DNA of 64,000 nt from Flavobacterium jumunjinense (lineage in GTDB: Bacteria > Bacteroidota > Bacteroidia > Flavobacteriales > Flavobacteriaceae). Position 1 is the first letter of the stretch, and every line of letters starts with the position of its first letter. This document shows, one piece after another, positions 44,171 to 55,700 of this stretch. Below the pieces are notes generated by a model. It was given only the letters and a program-made list of their open reading frames with translations, had not been told where the DNA came from and did not search any database. Position numbers and translations under genes: made by a program. Location: positions 2,294,001 to 2,358,000 of the forward strand of contig NZ_CP091285.1 of assembly GCF_021650975.2 (NCBI RefSeq), given 5' to 3'.

Positions 44171-46129
44171 TTATTGATTAGTTGTTGCTGTTGTACTTTT
44201 TGAACTATATTTAAATGTTGCTGTACTTCGGAAATCTGAAAGTGAATTTGAATATTGTTTGACAATGCTAATAGAACCTGTTGCTACAGATAAAATAACA
44301 GGGACATAACTGTTTCCTTCAATTAGTGGGTTTCCAAAATTATCGGTTGTGTTTTCTAGTAATGGAAGTGTTACAGTTGTTGTTGTGCTATCTGATGTTA
44401 TTTGATTACTATTAGGTGAGGTGTAATTTCCATCGGTAACATTTTCGGCAATTAGTTGATTGAAATAGAAACCAGGGTTTGGTGTTTTATTTTGACTACT
44501 TAGTGTTGCATCTTCATTATTTGAAGAAGAATTTTTATTAGCTGTTAGTTCTTGAATTTGAGCTTGTAGTGCATTTATTTTTTTAGTAATCTTATCTAAT
44601 TGCTTATTTTGATCTGCATTCGCTTTTGTTGGAACAGGTGTCCCATCTGCATCAGTTTCTGGAGTTTTAATTTCGTCATTCATCTTTTGTTGACTTTCAA
44701 TTAAACTGTTTAATTCGGCAGATAAGCTTTCTAAATCTTCATCAAAATTCTGATTGTTTGTTTCGTGATTTTCTATTTCAATCTTTATCTCTTTTATAAT
44801 TTGTTCTTCTAGAGGTAATTGATTGCTTGTTGAAAATTGAGCATTTATTAATTCAGAATTATCGGGTAAAAACATACATCTGTACGCTACTGGGTAACTG
44901 TTGTTTCCTGTAACATTAAACGTTAATGTTGGAACATCACTTGTTGACATTGTAATAGCTCCACTTGTTGGACTATTTAATTTATTGGTTAAAATAAAAG
45001 AAGAAGACCCAGCAGTTAAAAAATCTTCAAAATTATTTAACGATTTTTTATAGTTTAATGTAAACTGAACCATAACAAAAACTACATAATTTTCTCCTAA
45101 TATTATTTTAGATCCATTAATATCTAAATAATTAACTCTATCAATTTCCAATTGCGGTTTAGATTGATTACTAATAGGAATTGCTATTTTTTCATTGTCT
45201 ATTAATCCTTCAGCAATGGATAAAGAAAAAGTAGATTCTTCACTTTCTTTCACTACAAAAACATAATAGCTTTCTACAGGGCTAATATTGTATGGAGAAT
45301 TAGCTTCTGTACTATTATTATTAAACGGATTTAAATAGGGACTAAATTGTACCGTAAAACCACTGTTACTTTTGTTTGTAACCTGTAAGTTTAAATTTAA
45401 TTCTTTATTACTTGCAATATAAGATGCATTTGCAGCATTATAATCTACTTTACTATCGATTAGTTCTCCTTCTGCTTTTTTCTGAGCTGTAGCAGCACTA
45501 GCTAAAGCAGCATTTTCAGTTATTTGTAATGAGGTAGTAGCGTCTAATTGACTTTTCAAAACAGTCAATAAATCGGTAATTGATGTGGCTGTTTTTGTAG
45601 CAATCTCTGCGACTGTGCCTGCGGTAATTTCGGCAGTATGGGAAGATGCATCCATTGCCCATTGCGAAGTTACTTCTGCATTATAGGCAGTGTCATTCAT
45701 TAATTGGTTAACAGCAATGGCCTGATCATAAATTTGACTTCCATAATCGGCTGCATTTAAAATACTAACAATACTACCCATATCGCTAGCTAATTTTGTA
45801 ATCGAATTAGTTGCAATTTGAACATTTGCAGCTGCAACAGCAGTATTAGAAACAGATTGTAAATTAATTTCTTTTTCTTGATTGGCTGTTGCTAATAGAT
45901 TTGTTGCTATATTATTGTTTGCAACTGCTTCTTCATTAACTATTTCTTGCTCTGAATAGCTTTTTTCTGTTTGCTCTAATTTTTCTTGTGCGGTTATTTT
46001 TGCATCTTCAGCATAATAAAGTGTGAACATATTTGCATTGAGCAATGTTTGTGTGTTGTTTAATTTTAATTCTTGGGCTTGCAAGGATGCGACAACACTC
46101 GCATTTAGATTTTCATTGTAGGAACTCAT
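44171..46129 (-). CDS. Large coiled-coil protein, fibre-like component of the eCIS
   Basis: Residues of about 1-245 form a long Ala/Thr/Gln-rich helical region (KLNNTQTLLNANMFTLYYAE and so on). A beta-rich middle part with FN3-like character follows (about 250-440, for example NKSNSGFTVQFSPY and YYVFVVKE), then a second coiled coil (about 455-545) and a Ser/Thr-rich beta tail. In Afp/PVC systems the receptor-binding fibre (Afp13) occupies this part of the operon, although sequence similarity is not evident. Host binding would be its job if the analogy holds. Confidence 0.65.
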   Translation of the reverse strand: MSSYNENLNASVVASLQAQELKLNNTQTLLNANMFTLYYAEDAKITAQEKLEQTEKSYSEQEIVNEEAVANNNIATNLLATANQEKEINLQSVSNTAVAAANVQIATNSITKLASDMGSIVSILNAADYGSQIYDQAIAVNQLMNDTAYNAEVTSQWAMDASSHTAEITAGTVAEIATKTATSITDLLTVLKSQLDATTSLQITENAALASAATAQKKAEGELIDSKVDYNAANASYIASNKELNLNLQVTNKSNSGFTVQFSPYLNPFNNNSTEANSPYNISPVESYYVFVVKESEESTFSLSIAEGLIDNEKIAIPISNQSKPQLEIDRVNYLDINGSKIILGENYVVFVMVQFTLNYKKSLNNFEDFLTAGSSSFILTNKLNSPTSGAITMSTSDVPTLTFNVTGNNSYPVAYRCMFLPDNSELINAQFSTSNQLPLEEQIIKEIKIEIENHETNNQNFDEDLESLSAELNSLIESQQKMNDEIKTPETDADGTPVPTKANADQNKQLDKITKKINALQAQIQELTANKNSSSNNEDATLSSQNKTPNPGFYFNQLIAENVTDGNYTSPNSNQITSDSTTTTVTLPLLENTTDNFGNPLIEGNSYVPVILSVATGSISIVKQYSNSLSDFRSTATFKYSSKSTTATTNQ

Positions 46130-46178
46130 AATTATTTAATTTTAATGTTTATATTATTTGTTAGTATTCTTAATTCTA

Positions 46179-49100
46179 TTAATAAGGCCAGCTTACATGT
46201 ATTGGTTTTTCCATCCAAGGATATTTGATAATAGAGAATGAAAATGGAGATTTATGAAGTAATAAATCATAGACTCTTTTTTCAACGGTTAGTTCCCAAC
46301 GGTCTTCTTTTTCAATAAGTAAACCATCTCTAACGAGCCAGTTGCCTCTAAAACCCAATAAAGAGGTATCTCCAACAGAGGGCCAATGTGAAATGGCAGC
46401 ATTTATAAGTCCGTTAATTAATTTAACTTCCTCTTCTGTTATGGAGATACTATCCATAATGGGAGTTGTAATTGATAGACCACAGAGTACTTTGTTTAAT
46501 GGTAATAAGGCTTCATCTGTTTTTGTTAATCCCGTAATAACATATTGTAAATAGTGTACTGCATTTAGCTGAGAACTCTTGTTTTTGAATTGGTTGTCTT
46601 CTAGTAGTCCTAATCTATCCATTAACATTTCGACGTAATTGTTTAATAGTACAATGCCTGCATTTTTAATGGGTATTGCACTTGCGCTTTTTTGAGATGA
46701 AAGTGTATTTAATAGTACGTTTTTTTGTGTTTTTAATTTTGTATTTTTAGTCTCTGTTGAAGCTTTAGTCTCCGATTTTATTAATTGATTTAAACTAACA
46801 TGTAAAGCAGGAGGAAGGCTATATTTTATTTTGCTAAAGGCATTAATTATTTCTTTTGTAGGAATGTTTTTTTTCTGGCATAATTCCCATAGTAATTCTT
46901 GCCAAATAGTATCAATAGTTAGTAAAGACCAGTTATTTTCTGTCCAAGCCAAGATTGTTTTTCTAAATAAAAGAGTTTGTATTTCTTTTGCTGTAATTCC
47001 TTTTATAATAAGTTGTGCAAAAGCGTTATACAATCGTTCTATACTATGTAGTTGTTGTGTGTTTTTAGTATTGTTTTTAATAATGGTTATTGTTTTTCTA
47101 AAATCGATCCAATTATGCAATTGTTGTTTTTGCAGTTGTGGAATTTTATTTTGTTTATAGACCACAATAAAAGAAGTTGGGTTTTGTTCTAATGCTTCAT
47201 GAAACAAATCGACTGCCGATATTTTTTCGGTAGTATGGAACCATTTGGGAACTTTTCTTTCTGTAATTAAAGAAATAAATAGTGCTTCTATTTGTCCTTG
47301 TTTCTGACAGTGTTTAATATCTTCATTACTATTTTTTAAAGGTGTTCTTAAAGAACTCAATAACGGAGTATTATATGCAATTAAAATTTTTTCTAGAGTG
47401 GGATTAATTTTTAGTGCGTTTGTGTTTATAGTGGCTATTATTTCACTGGAGTTTAATGCTTTTTCCTTTATAATTACATCCATCCAATGTGTTATAAATG
47501 ATTTGACTATAGATGTGCTATTTTCATTTTGTTGAATAACTTTCCAAGTTGTTTTCCAAAACTCGAATTCAATGGTTGAGGTGTCTTTTATCGTTATGAA
47601 ATGGCTTATGAATTCATAAAAAGACCTAAGTGTTTCCATAGCTTCATACAAATTTGTATTTCTATTATTCGAAATCCATAAACTGAAAAAATGCCAATCG
47701 AAATCCTCTTTTATTATTTTTATTCGACTGTCGGTTAGGCTACAATTCGAAAGTATTCTTTGTATTTCTTGAGGATTAATTTCAAGAGCTGCTTGCAATA
47801 AATCGTTTAATTTAAATTTGTGGTTGTTCTCTGTAGTACTTAAAGTTTCGCTTTGAATGATTTTCTCGATCCATTCATATAGTTTTAGGACAGATATTGT
47901 TTGTCCGTTTAACAGAATAGTTACAGGCTCAGTTATTATAGGAGCAGTAATGTTCTTGTCTTTACGAATAGTTTTTGGTTGAGTATGTAGTAGTCTGGTT
48001 TTTATTTTTTCAAGATAGGTTGTAGAGGAAGGAATGTTTAGTATTTTTTCGTGTTGGAAAATCGCTGATACAAATTCATTAAATTGTGTTTTTTGGTTAG
48101 TAGTTGCTAATGCAAACAGGTTTTCTAAAAGTGCTTCTATAAATTGAATAGCGGTATATTCAGGATGCAATAGCATAATTTTAATGCCTAGATTATAAAT
48201 ACTGTGATATATGGTAAGATTTAATTTTCTAAAATTAGGGCTCTTGTTTAAATCTTTAATAGCACTTTTAAAGGTTTTTAGTAGTGCTATTTTTGTATTC
48301 TTTGTTTTTTTAATAAACAAGGCATCCATTTTTTTATTTAAAATGTAAGGGAATAACAACTTTAGAGACGACTTATTTTTATAGTTTAATAGCGCATAAA
48401 AAGTTCTTTCTGTATGATGATGAATGTGATTTAGAATTGAATTTTGAACGCGTATCGATGTTGTTGAGTTGGTTTGATTCGTTTCTATTTGATATCGTAA
48501 TTCATCTATTAATTCAATAAAATTGAGATTGTTAAATGGACTGTTTTTTTCGTGAACTTCATCTTTTAAAATAGCGGTTAAGTTGGTATATATTTCTAAA
48601 GTAGCTATTGTTTTTGAAGAAGCAGGAACATTACTATTGCTTAGTTTTTCTAATATGTTTTGTTTAAGTTCATTGTCTTTTTTACTTAATGCAGTAATTG
48701 TGAAGGTTAAGAATGTTTTGTTATCGAAAGGAGAATTTTTATAATGAATTAGAAATTGAATTCCTATTTCCCATAATGAAGAACTGTTTAACTTTACATT
48801 CATTTCTTTGTAAAGCTTTTCAATAAAATAAATACTCTCTATGAGCATTTTTGATTGTACGGGTAAAACCGCATGAAAAATATGTTCAAGGGCTTCATTT
48901 TGTAAATCTTGAACAACAGGATTCCAAAAATGATTGGCACTACCTAAAGAGGAAAACAAATCGCGAAATCTATTTTTGTTTTCTTTTGAAAGTGCAATTA
49001 CTAATTCGTTAAACTCTCTTTTTTTTATGTTGTCTTTTCGAAGTGAAACAGAATGAATTAACGCTGTTAGATTTTTCCAATGGTCGTTTTCCTGAAGTAT

Positions 49101-50015
49101 TGTTTCGCTCGTTTTTTTCGCTTTAAAGAGTTCGTTTTCTTTGGTTAAAAGATTTAATATTAGAATGAAATCGGCTTTTGTACTGGCCGTCACATGAATC
49201 TGCTGTATCGCTAATTCAATCATGTTTAGTAATTCAGAATAAGCTACATTATAATGATTTGCCATTTGCTGAATACTACTTTTCATAAATGTAACCTTAT
49301 TGAATATAGTTCCTCTATCGGTAAACAAATAGTTTACTATCCAAAACCAAAGGTTTCGTTTAAAGTCGTTTTCATTGGCTGGTACAAGTATTTGATGTTG
49401 TTGTATTTTTGTTAATTCTTTAGAAAATTTAATAATTTGATTGTGATTACTGGTTTCTAAGCCTTCAATAATTTTTATTATTATAGATTCTTGTAGTTGC
49501 CATGCCATTCTTTGTCTCACCTTTTCATCGGTTTTACCTACTTCTTGAAGCATTGTAATTATTGCTTCTTTGTTGTTTTTGAATTGCCATGTCATCATTT
49601 CATGTATAGAATAATCGGCGTCTTTATAATTCCAAGGCATTGTTCCTGTCATTAAGTAATGACTAAGTCTATTTATTTGGGAAGTATCCGTATTTAAAAT
49701 TTCAATACCATCACTTCCTTTTTCTGCGTTTAGGATAAGTTCAATTAATGTATCGCTTAATTGATGAAAGAGTTTTTGAGATAAATCTTCTTCTAAAGTA
49801 TCATAATCAATAGTGCCTAAGTCTAATGTTAATGATTGAATACACCAAGTTTGGCTAGCAGGACATATCTCATCAAAAATGGAATTGATTTCTTTTTGCA
49901 TTTTTGTATTGCTCCAGCGGCTAATACGTTGTTGCAATTCGGTAGCGTTTTCTTTTTGATTAAAAGAATTCTCCCATTTAAATTTAGATATGATATGATT
50001 TACAGTACTTGCCAT
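46179..50015 (-). CDS. Contractile injection system tape measure family protein (Afp14-position)
   Basis: The 1278-residue protein has the two signatures of the CIS tape measure family. The N-terminus has HIISKFKWENSF, then SIFDEICPASQTWCIQSLTL with DLGTIDY. The C-terminal region has VLLNNYVEMLMDRLGLLED, LQYVITG, LNKVLCGL, HWPSVGDTSLLGFR and final PWMEKPIHVSW. The middle is helical and variable, as expected of a length-determining protein. It follows the two baseplate J-type genes, the standard order in eCIS loci. No membrane segments are visible. Confidence 0.9.
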   Translation of the reverse strand: MASTVNHIISKFKWENSFNQKENATELQQRISRWSNTKMQKEINSIFDEICPASQTWCIQSLTLDLGTIDYDTLEEDLSQKLFHQLSDTLIELILNAEKGSDGIEILNTDTSQINRLSHYLMTGTMPWNYKDADYSIHEMMTWQFKNNKEAIITMLQEVGKTDEKVRQRMAWQLQESIIIKIIEGLETSNHNQIIKFSKELTKIQQHQILVPANENDFKRNLWFWIVNYLFTDRGTIFNKVTFMKSSIQQMANHYNVAYSELLNMIELAIQQIHVTASTKADFILILNLLTKENELFKAKKTSETILQENDHWKNLTALIHSVSLRKDNIKKREFNELVIALSKENKNRFRDLFSSLGSANHFWNPVVQDLQNEALEHIFHAVLPVQSKMLIESIYFIEKLYKEMNVKLNSSSLWEIGIQFLIHYKNSPFDNKTFLTFTITALSKKDNELKQNILEKLSNSNVPASSKTIATLEIYTNLTAILKDEVHEKNSPFNNLNFIELIDELRYQIETNQTNSTTSIRVQNSILNHIHHHTERTFYALLNYKNKSSLKLLFPYILNKKMDALFIKKTKNTKIALLKTFKSAIKDLNKSPNFRKLNLTIYHSIYNLGIKIMLLHPEYTAIQFIEALLENLFALATTNQKTQFNEFVSAIFQHEKILNIPSSTTYLEKIKTRLLHTQPKTIRKDKNITAPIITEPVTILLNGQTISVLKLYEWIEKIIQSETLSTTENNHKFKLNDLLQAALEINPQEIQRILSNCSLTDSRIKIIKEDFDWHFFSLWISNNRNTNLYEAMETLRSFYEFISHFITIKDTSTIEFEFWKTTWKVIQQNENSTSIVKSFITHWMDVIIKEKALNSSEIIATINTNALKINPTLEKILIAYNTPLLSSLRTPLKNSNEDIKHCQKQGQIEALFISLITERKVPKWFHTTEKISAVDLFHEALEQNPTSFIVVYKQNKIPQLQKQQLHNWIDFRKTITIIKNNTKNTQQLHSIERLYNAFAQLIIKGITAKEIQTLLFRKTILAWTENNWSLLTIDTIWQELLWELCQKKNIPTKEIINAFSKIKYSLPPALHVSLNQLIKSETKASTETKNTKLKTQKNVLLNTLSSQKSASAIPIKNAGIVLLNNYVEMLMDRLGLLEDNQFKNKSSQLNAVHYLQYVITGLTKTDEALLPLNKVLCGLSITTPIMDSISITEEEVKLINGLINAAISHWPSVGDTSLLGFRGNWLVRDGLLIEKEDRWELTVEKRVYDLLLHKSPFSFSIIKYPWMEKPIHVSWPY

Positions 50016-50024
50016 ACTTTTTCT

Positions 50025-52757
50025 TTAGCTATTGGTTAAAATGTTGATTAATGCATTTGCTGTTTCAGTTGTTTTTTTATAGGCTAAATTATTGAATGTA
50101 ATGTCGTTATGCCAATTGATGTAGGCAGGAATTAAATCGCATAATGTTTTCTGACTTGCGAATTGATAGTTATAAGTAACATCTATAGGTAGGGTATTTT
50201 CAAGTAATAATTCGAGTCTGTTTTTAAAATAGTCGTTGGTAAAATAGGAAATGTAATCTGGAAAAATTAATGTGATAGTTTTTGTAGTGTCATTATTTTC
50301 TGAGATCTTTTTTTGATACATTGTAATAAAATAATCTACCTCATTACAAGTTATTTTTGTCCAATTTGCACTTTCATCATTAAATGCTGTTGCTGATAAA
50401 TTATAGGAAATAGTATCATTAATAACGATTGATGTTTGAGTACTGCTTAAATCTATTTCCGTTTTGGCATTAATAGTAGTCTCTGTTGGATTTTCTAATA
50501 GCATATATAATGATATAGTTTCAGGATAATTTAATGAATCCTCTATTGTATAATAAGGACCTTCTAAAGTAGATTGTGTTATGATTATGCTATTAGCTGT
50601 TGGGTAAAGCAAACAATTTTCTATGCAAATAAATCCTTTTCGTTCTTTTAAAAACCAAAGACATTGGTGTATTTGTTCTAATTGATTAATGCATGTTTTG
50701 CATTTTGCATTTTCTTGAGAAGTATTTTTGCATTGTGTACATTCGTTTTCATCTATCGTTGAAAGAACGCATTCTAAATGATTAATATAAGGTGTTTTTA
50801 AACTCAGTAAAATAGTAGTTTTTAGTTCTAAAGCTGCATAGTTTATAAAGTCTTGTTTTCTGGTTTTTTCTATTTGATCCACTTTATTGGTGTTAAAAAT
50901 GAAATCATTTTCAAATTTTTCATTTTTAGGAATATTAAAATTGTCTTCAGGTTCTAAATAAAAGCGCACAGAAGAAACATCAATTAATAGTTGCTCCAGA
51001 TTTAATGGAATGTCTTTTTTTAAGTTTTCAATCTTTTTTGCCCCCAAATAATTATATCCTTGGTATCTATAATAGGAAAGCAAACCTAGGTTCTGTAAGT
51101 ATAAACTTTTAATAATGATTTTATCTTTAGAACTGTTTCCTGTATAAATAGAACCTTCAATAATTGAATTTATGAGTAATGGTGATTCTCCATGTCTTGC
51201 TAATAAATGATCGAGCATTTCATTTCTTCGCTTCAAATTGATGCTTTCATCTTCAATTAAATCTTGTAGACCTTTTATATAAGCATTATAAGGGTCTTCT
51301 TTAAATTTTTTCCAGCTCATTTCTTCTGCTACATTTTTAGTTCTGGTTTCTAAACTAAAATTGAAAGCATTATTATTTTTAAGCAGTGGCTTTATATTAG
51401 GAATGGAATATAATGGCTGATAAAAATAGGTTGGTGCAAAGCACAAAAAGGGAACAGGATATTCAAGATGTATTTTCTCATTGGGTGTTTTAGTTGCATA
51501 AAATTTTTGTAATTCTGAAGGTGTACCCGTTATTCCATTTTTAAAGGAAAAGAGTTGCGGAACATTCGCTAACTGCGAAAATTGATTGGCTAGTATTTGA
51601 TCAAATAAAGTAAGATAACCTTTTAGTTGACGAGATTGTGCTATCTGAAAATCCGACGCATTCGAGTTGATTGCATTTGCACCCACAGCATAGATGTCTG
51701 GAAAAGTATTTTGGATAGAATAATAAGAATTAATGTCTCTAAATGTCCCTGTAGGCAAGCTAGTTTGGCTATCAATACTATCATCAAACGATAAATCTAA
51801 TGACTGTATTTTGTTTTCTTCGTTATCGTTTTTTGTATTGGTATATGTAATCTCTAATTGACTCAAATCAAAAGAGATTATTTGAGTTAGTGTTGCTGTA
51901 GCGGTGTCGTTATTTTCAGTATTGTTTATTTTTAAATTTTGAACATTGAAAACGTTTTCAACAGTTAATAGTAGTGTGATAAGATTATTTGTGGTAATTG
52001 TATTTTTCTTTTTACCGAGATTTTCGTTACTAATCCAGCCATGTCTCATTTCAGGGCCATTATATAACGTATCTGAATTTTCTCCTTCTAAAAGTAATTG
52101 ATTGTCTTCCTCCTGAATAGCTTTTGGAAAAATATAGTTTCGAATTTTATTCTGTATGCTTGCTAATGTTGTGTTTTTTTCGGCTTCATTATTTAATTGA
52201 AGTATTCCGCTTACTGTATAAATAACTTTTTCAAGTTGTAAAGGCATCAAAAATAACTCACCAATGTTTCTTCGTTTGTTTAAACGATAAAAGACGGTTT
52301 GGCAGATAGTTGCAATTGCAATCGAGTTAGTAATTATAGGCTTTGTAGATAGATAAACACTATAAGTACCTTTGCTATAAGATAGAGAACTCTGTTTTGG
52401 AACTATAATAACATTTTCAACCTCATCTACTTCGTCTACAATATATTTAATATAATCGTTGATTGTAACTGGTGCGGTTGTTAGAATTTCTTTAGGTAAA
52501 TAAAACTGATCTTTAATGATAAGTTTGTCATCAGCATTCGTTAAAATATCATTTATAGAGAAATCATTACAATAGCCTAATTCCGTTAAGGCATAGCATA
52601 GTTGATCTAATATGGTAACTCCTGGATCGCTTGAATTTAAATTGGTCCATTCATTACCACTTACTTCTTGTATATGTGCGAGTCCTTCTTGTTTCAAAGA
52701 TTTAAAATCCTGAGTAATTGGAAGTGGTTCATCTATTATGTAATTAATCTCTTTCAT
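50025..52757 (-). CDS. Baseplate protein, Afp12/J-like, with Cys4 motif
   Basis: The 910-residue protein begins with a segment typical of the Afp12-type baseplate family, LNSSDPGVTILDQLCYALTE near residue 42. The long, mostly beta-rich remainder fits a wedge protein. Near residue 669 there is an unusual Cys cluster, CTQC then CKTC, followed by another Cys, possibly binding zinc. Its start overlaps the stop of the upstream J-like gene by 4 bases (ATGA). It probably forms the outer baseplate with that protein. Confidence 0.85.
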   Translation of the reverse strand: MKEINYIIDEPLPITQDFKSLKQEGLAHIQEVSGNEWTNLNSSDPGVTILDQLCYALTELGYCNDFSINDILTNADDKLIIKDQFYLPKEILTTAPVTINDYIKYIVDEVDEVENVIIVPKQSSLSYSKGTYSVYLSTKPIITNSIAIATICQTVFYRLNKRRNIGELFLMPLQLEKVIYTVSGILQLNNEAEKNTTLASIQNKIRNYIFPKAIQEEDNQLLLEGENSDTLYNGPEMRHGWISNENLGKKKNTITTNNLITLLLTVENVFNVQNLKINNTENNDTATATLTQIISFDLSQLEITYTNTKNDNEENKIQSLDLSFDDSIDSQTSLPTGTFRDINSYYSIQNTFPDIYAVGANAINSNASDFQIAQSRQLKGYLTLFDQILANQFSQLANVPQLFSFKNGITGTPSELQKFYATKTPNEKIHLEYPVPFLCFAPTYFYQPLYSIPNIKPLLKNNNAFNFSLETRTKNVAEEMSWKKFKEDPYNAYIKGLQDLIEDESINLKRRNEMLDHLLARHGESPLLINSIIEGSIYTGNSSKDKIIIKSLYLQNLGLLSYYRYQGYNYLGAKKIENLKKDIPLNLEQLLIDVSSVRFYLEPEDNFNIPKNEKFENDFIFNTNKVDQIEKTRKQDFINYAALELKTTILLSLKTPYINHLECVLSTIDENECTQCKNTSQENAKCKTCINQLEQIHQCLWFLKERKGFICIENCLLYPTANSIIITQSTLEGPYYTIEDSLNYPETISLYMLLENPTETTINAKTEIDLSSTQTSIVINDTISYNLSATAFNDESANWTKITCNEVDYFITMYQKKISENNDTTKTITLIFPDYISYFTNDYFKNRLELLLENTLPIDVTYNYQFASQKTLCDLIPAYINWHNDITFNNLAYKKTTETANALINILTNS

Positions 52758-55700
52758 TTTATATCATGATTTAAGCTTGAAACGATTAATAATTCTGGAT
52801 TTTCATTTAAATTTATAGTATTCATGTTTGTACATGTAATTTCAAATCCATTTTGAAATAGTCTAGTCGCATTTAGAATTACATTTTCAACATTACTAAC
52901 ACCTTCTATTGTCTTTATGAAATCAATAACTTGAGTAGTAGTAAGCTCTTCATCTATTGCAATTTGTGCACTATTTGTAGTAATCCATGGCGATAAAAAT
53001 AGATTTAAATCATTTTCAATTATTTTTTTTATTCCTTCAAGTTCGTAGCCTTCTAAAAGTGATATTGTAGCGTTTACAGTAACATATAAGAAAGCAAAGT
53101 TGGAAACAAGAATAGGAGTGAAGGCAGCGCTTCGTTCACTCAAGTATTGTTGCATTTTTTTTTCCAAACATGTGGAAACCATAGGTGCAAAAGCACTATA
53201 ATCGTTACTACTACTGTGTTTTTTTACTACGTAAATTTGAATTTTATTAGTAGCATAAACCGATTTAGAATAGTAGATATCATTAAATTCTTGTTGAATG
53301 GTGCTATAAAAATCAGAAGAGCTAACATTTCTATCTTTAGTTTTTAATCGATTACTAATTCGTTTGTTTTTAATATCATTCGTTTCCATTGCTTTTCCTC
53401 CAAAAGAAGGAAAGGGTTGTTGAATACTTGCAATTTCAGGAATGGCTGTATGAGGTTTGCTAATAGTTGTAGCTTCAATTTGTGGTTTGGTAGTGTCAGA
53501 TAAATATTCGCTTCCAGAACGAGTTACTAAAACACCATTTGTAGTTAGAAAAGTAATGTCTGGATAATTAGAAACTTCATTTTTAGTAGCTACACAAATC
53601 CAATAGTTTTCACTATCCATTATACCCGTCTGATTACTGATGTCTTCTGGGAAATTAAAAGTAAGAATGCCAGAGCAACTTAAATTATTTGTAGTATCTG
53701 AAAGCAAAGGAAGAAGTTGCCAACCCGAAGTACTTAGATAATAATAATCGGGTTTTGTATTTGTTGGTAGGTTGCCTTCTTTTCTACCTAATTCTACATA
53801 GAAATTAATTTTATTTGGAGCAATAACGTTTGCTAATTCAATATATAAAAAGCCTTTGTAGTCATGTAATGAAGAAAGTAGTGGAACTCCAATGTTTTTT
53901 TTTGCACCTGTGTTATTTTGATCTCCAACATTATAATTTTCCACAGCAACAGCACATGAGGAATCATAGGTTAAATAGTTTACAAAAGGAGTATAGGCGA
54001 AACACTGCAATGGGAAATCGTTTGCTTTAGTAACATCATATAATTGAGAGGCACTATAATTGGCTGTTATTTTTTTTAACTTAGGAGCAAAAGGAAGTTT
54101 TGCAGTCGCAAGTAATTTTTTCGGATCTATTTTTGGGTTTTTTGAAATTAGAAGCGCATTTTGTAACGCAATACTAGCTACAATTTCAGGATATAATTGA
54201 GACCCAAAACCATAAGGAGCTGGGCCAGATAAAGCCATTTTTAAAAAGCCAGAGGTACTTTCTTCTGAATAAATTAAAGGCGTATTTTGAATGTTTGGAT
54301 TTACATTGCTTTTTGGTATTGCTGCATTTGTATCTATTGCTACAAATTCAATATCTGTTGTTTGTGACGTGTCTTGGTTGGAGACAGCTACCGATTTTGA
54401 AGGTGTTGTGGCAGCAGAATAATTAAAAAAACTTTTATTAGTTAATTCACATTGCTTTGTTTCACTGGTAGTACTGAATAACAAATTAGAAGTGTTTTCA
54501 GCTTCTGGAACACAATATTCATTTACAGTATAGGGCACAAGAGTTGTTGTACCTTCTTCCGTAGTTTTAACTTCTTGTTTTGTCATATCAAATGCTGTCC
54601 ATGAAGCATTATTCAATAACTCAAAGTCAATTGTAAAACAAACATTATTAAAAGGAATTGTAGCATTAGGAGTAGTTATTCCTAAAATATCTTTTAATAA
54701 TTGTACTATTTCTTTTAATAATTCTATAATCGTGTCTAGTCCTTTTTTTATAATATTTTTTATTAATTGTACACCGCCTTTAATGATTTTTTCAATCTTA
54801 TGTAGAAGCCCTTTCGATTTAGAGTCATTAACAGTCAATTGATTTTGAGTAGGGTTTTCTGTTAGCTTAGATAAGTAAGTATTATATTCTTGATAATAGT
54901 TTTGAAAACTTTTTGGCAAAGTATCCCAAGTCAAATCTATTTGAAAGGAATTGAAAGGTTTGCTAAAAATTTCATTGCTACCTAAAATGAAACTATTATT
55001 TATTGAAGGAGTTGGTCCAAACAATTCAAATGGTTTTTTAGCATCTAAAGCGCCAAAATCATTATACAATTGAAGCGACGAAATGTTTTGTACAGATACA
55101 TCAAATTGAACAGTACGTAAAATTGGAATAGTAGTGCTATTGTTTAGAGTGTTTAACTCAATTTTAAGCAAAGGCCATAAAGCATCATAACCATCAGGAT
55201 TTTTTAAAAAAGCTTCTATTGCTGGTTGAGAAGTATCTAATGTTATATTTAATAGTATTGATAGATTATTCTCTTCTAATTCATTTATTGTAACAGGAAC
55301 AACGAGCCATTCATTTTGTGTACTAAGGGAATAAGTAGCATTGTGTAAAAAATCGATTGCACCTTTCTCATTAAAGGTCATAATTATTTGAATTGTTCTT
55401 TCTCCTTCTTTTAAGTACAATAATGGAGTTGCTAAAGCAAAACCTAATGGAAGTGTTGAAGCAATAGGGGAAAGCTCGTTTCCGAAAATAGGCCAACCTT
55501 GTGTTTTTCCAGATTCACTTTTCTTAAGAACAGATGGAGAAGCATTTTTTTGCAATAGTAATCTAGTATCTGTTGTTTTTACAACTGTGATTGTTTTTGT
55601 GCTGACAACTGTTGTAGGGTTTAAAGACACATTTTCATTGCAAGAAAAGATGATGGGCTTTTTTTGACTATCTACACCTGCATCAAACAGTGTTCCTTTT

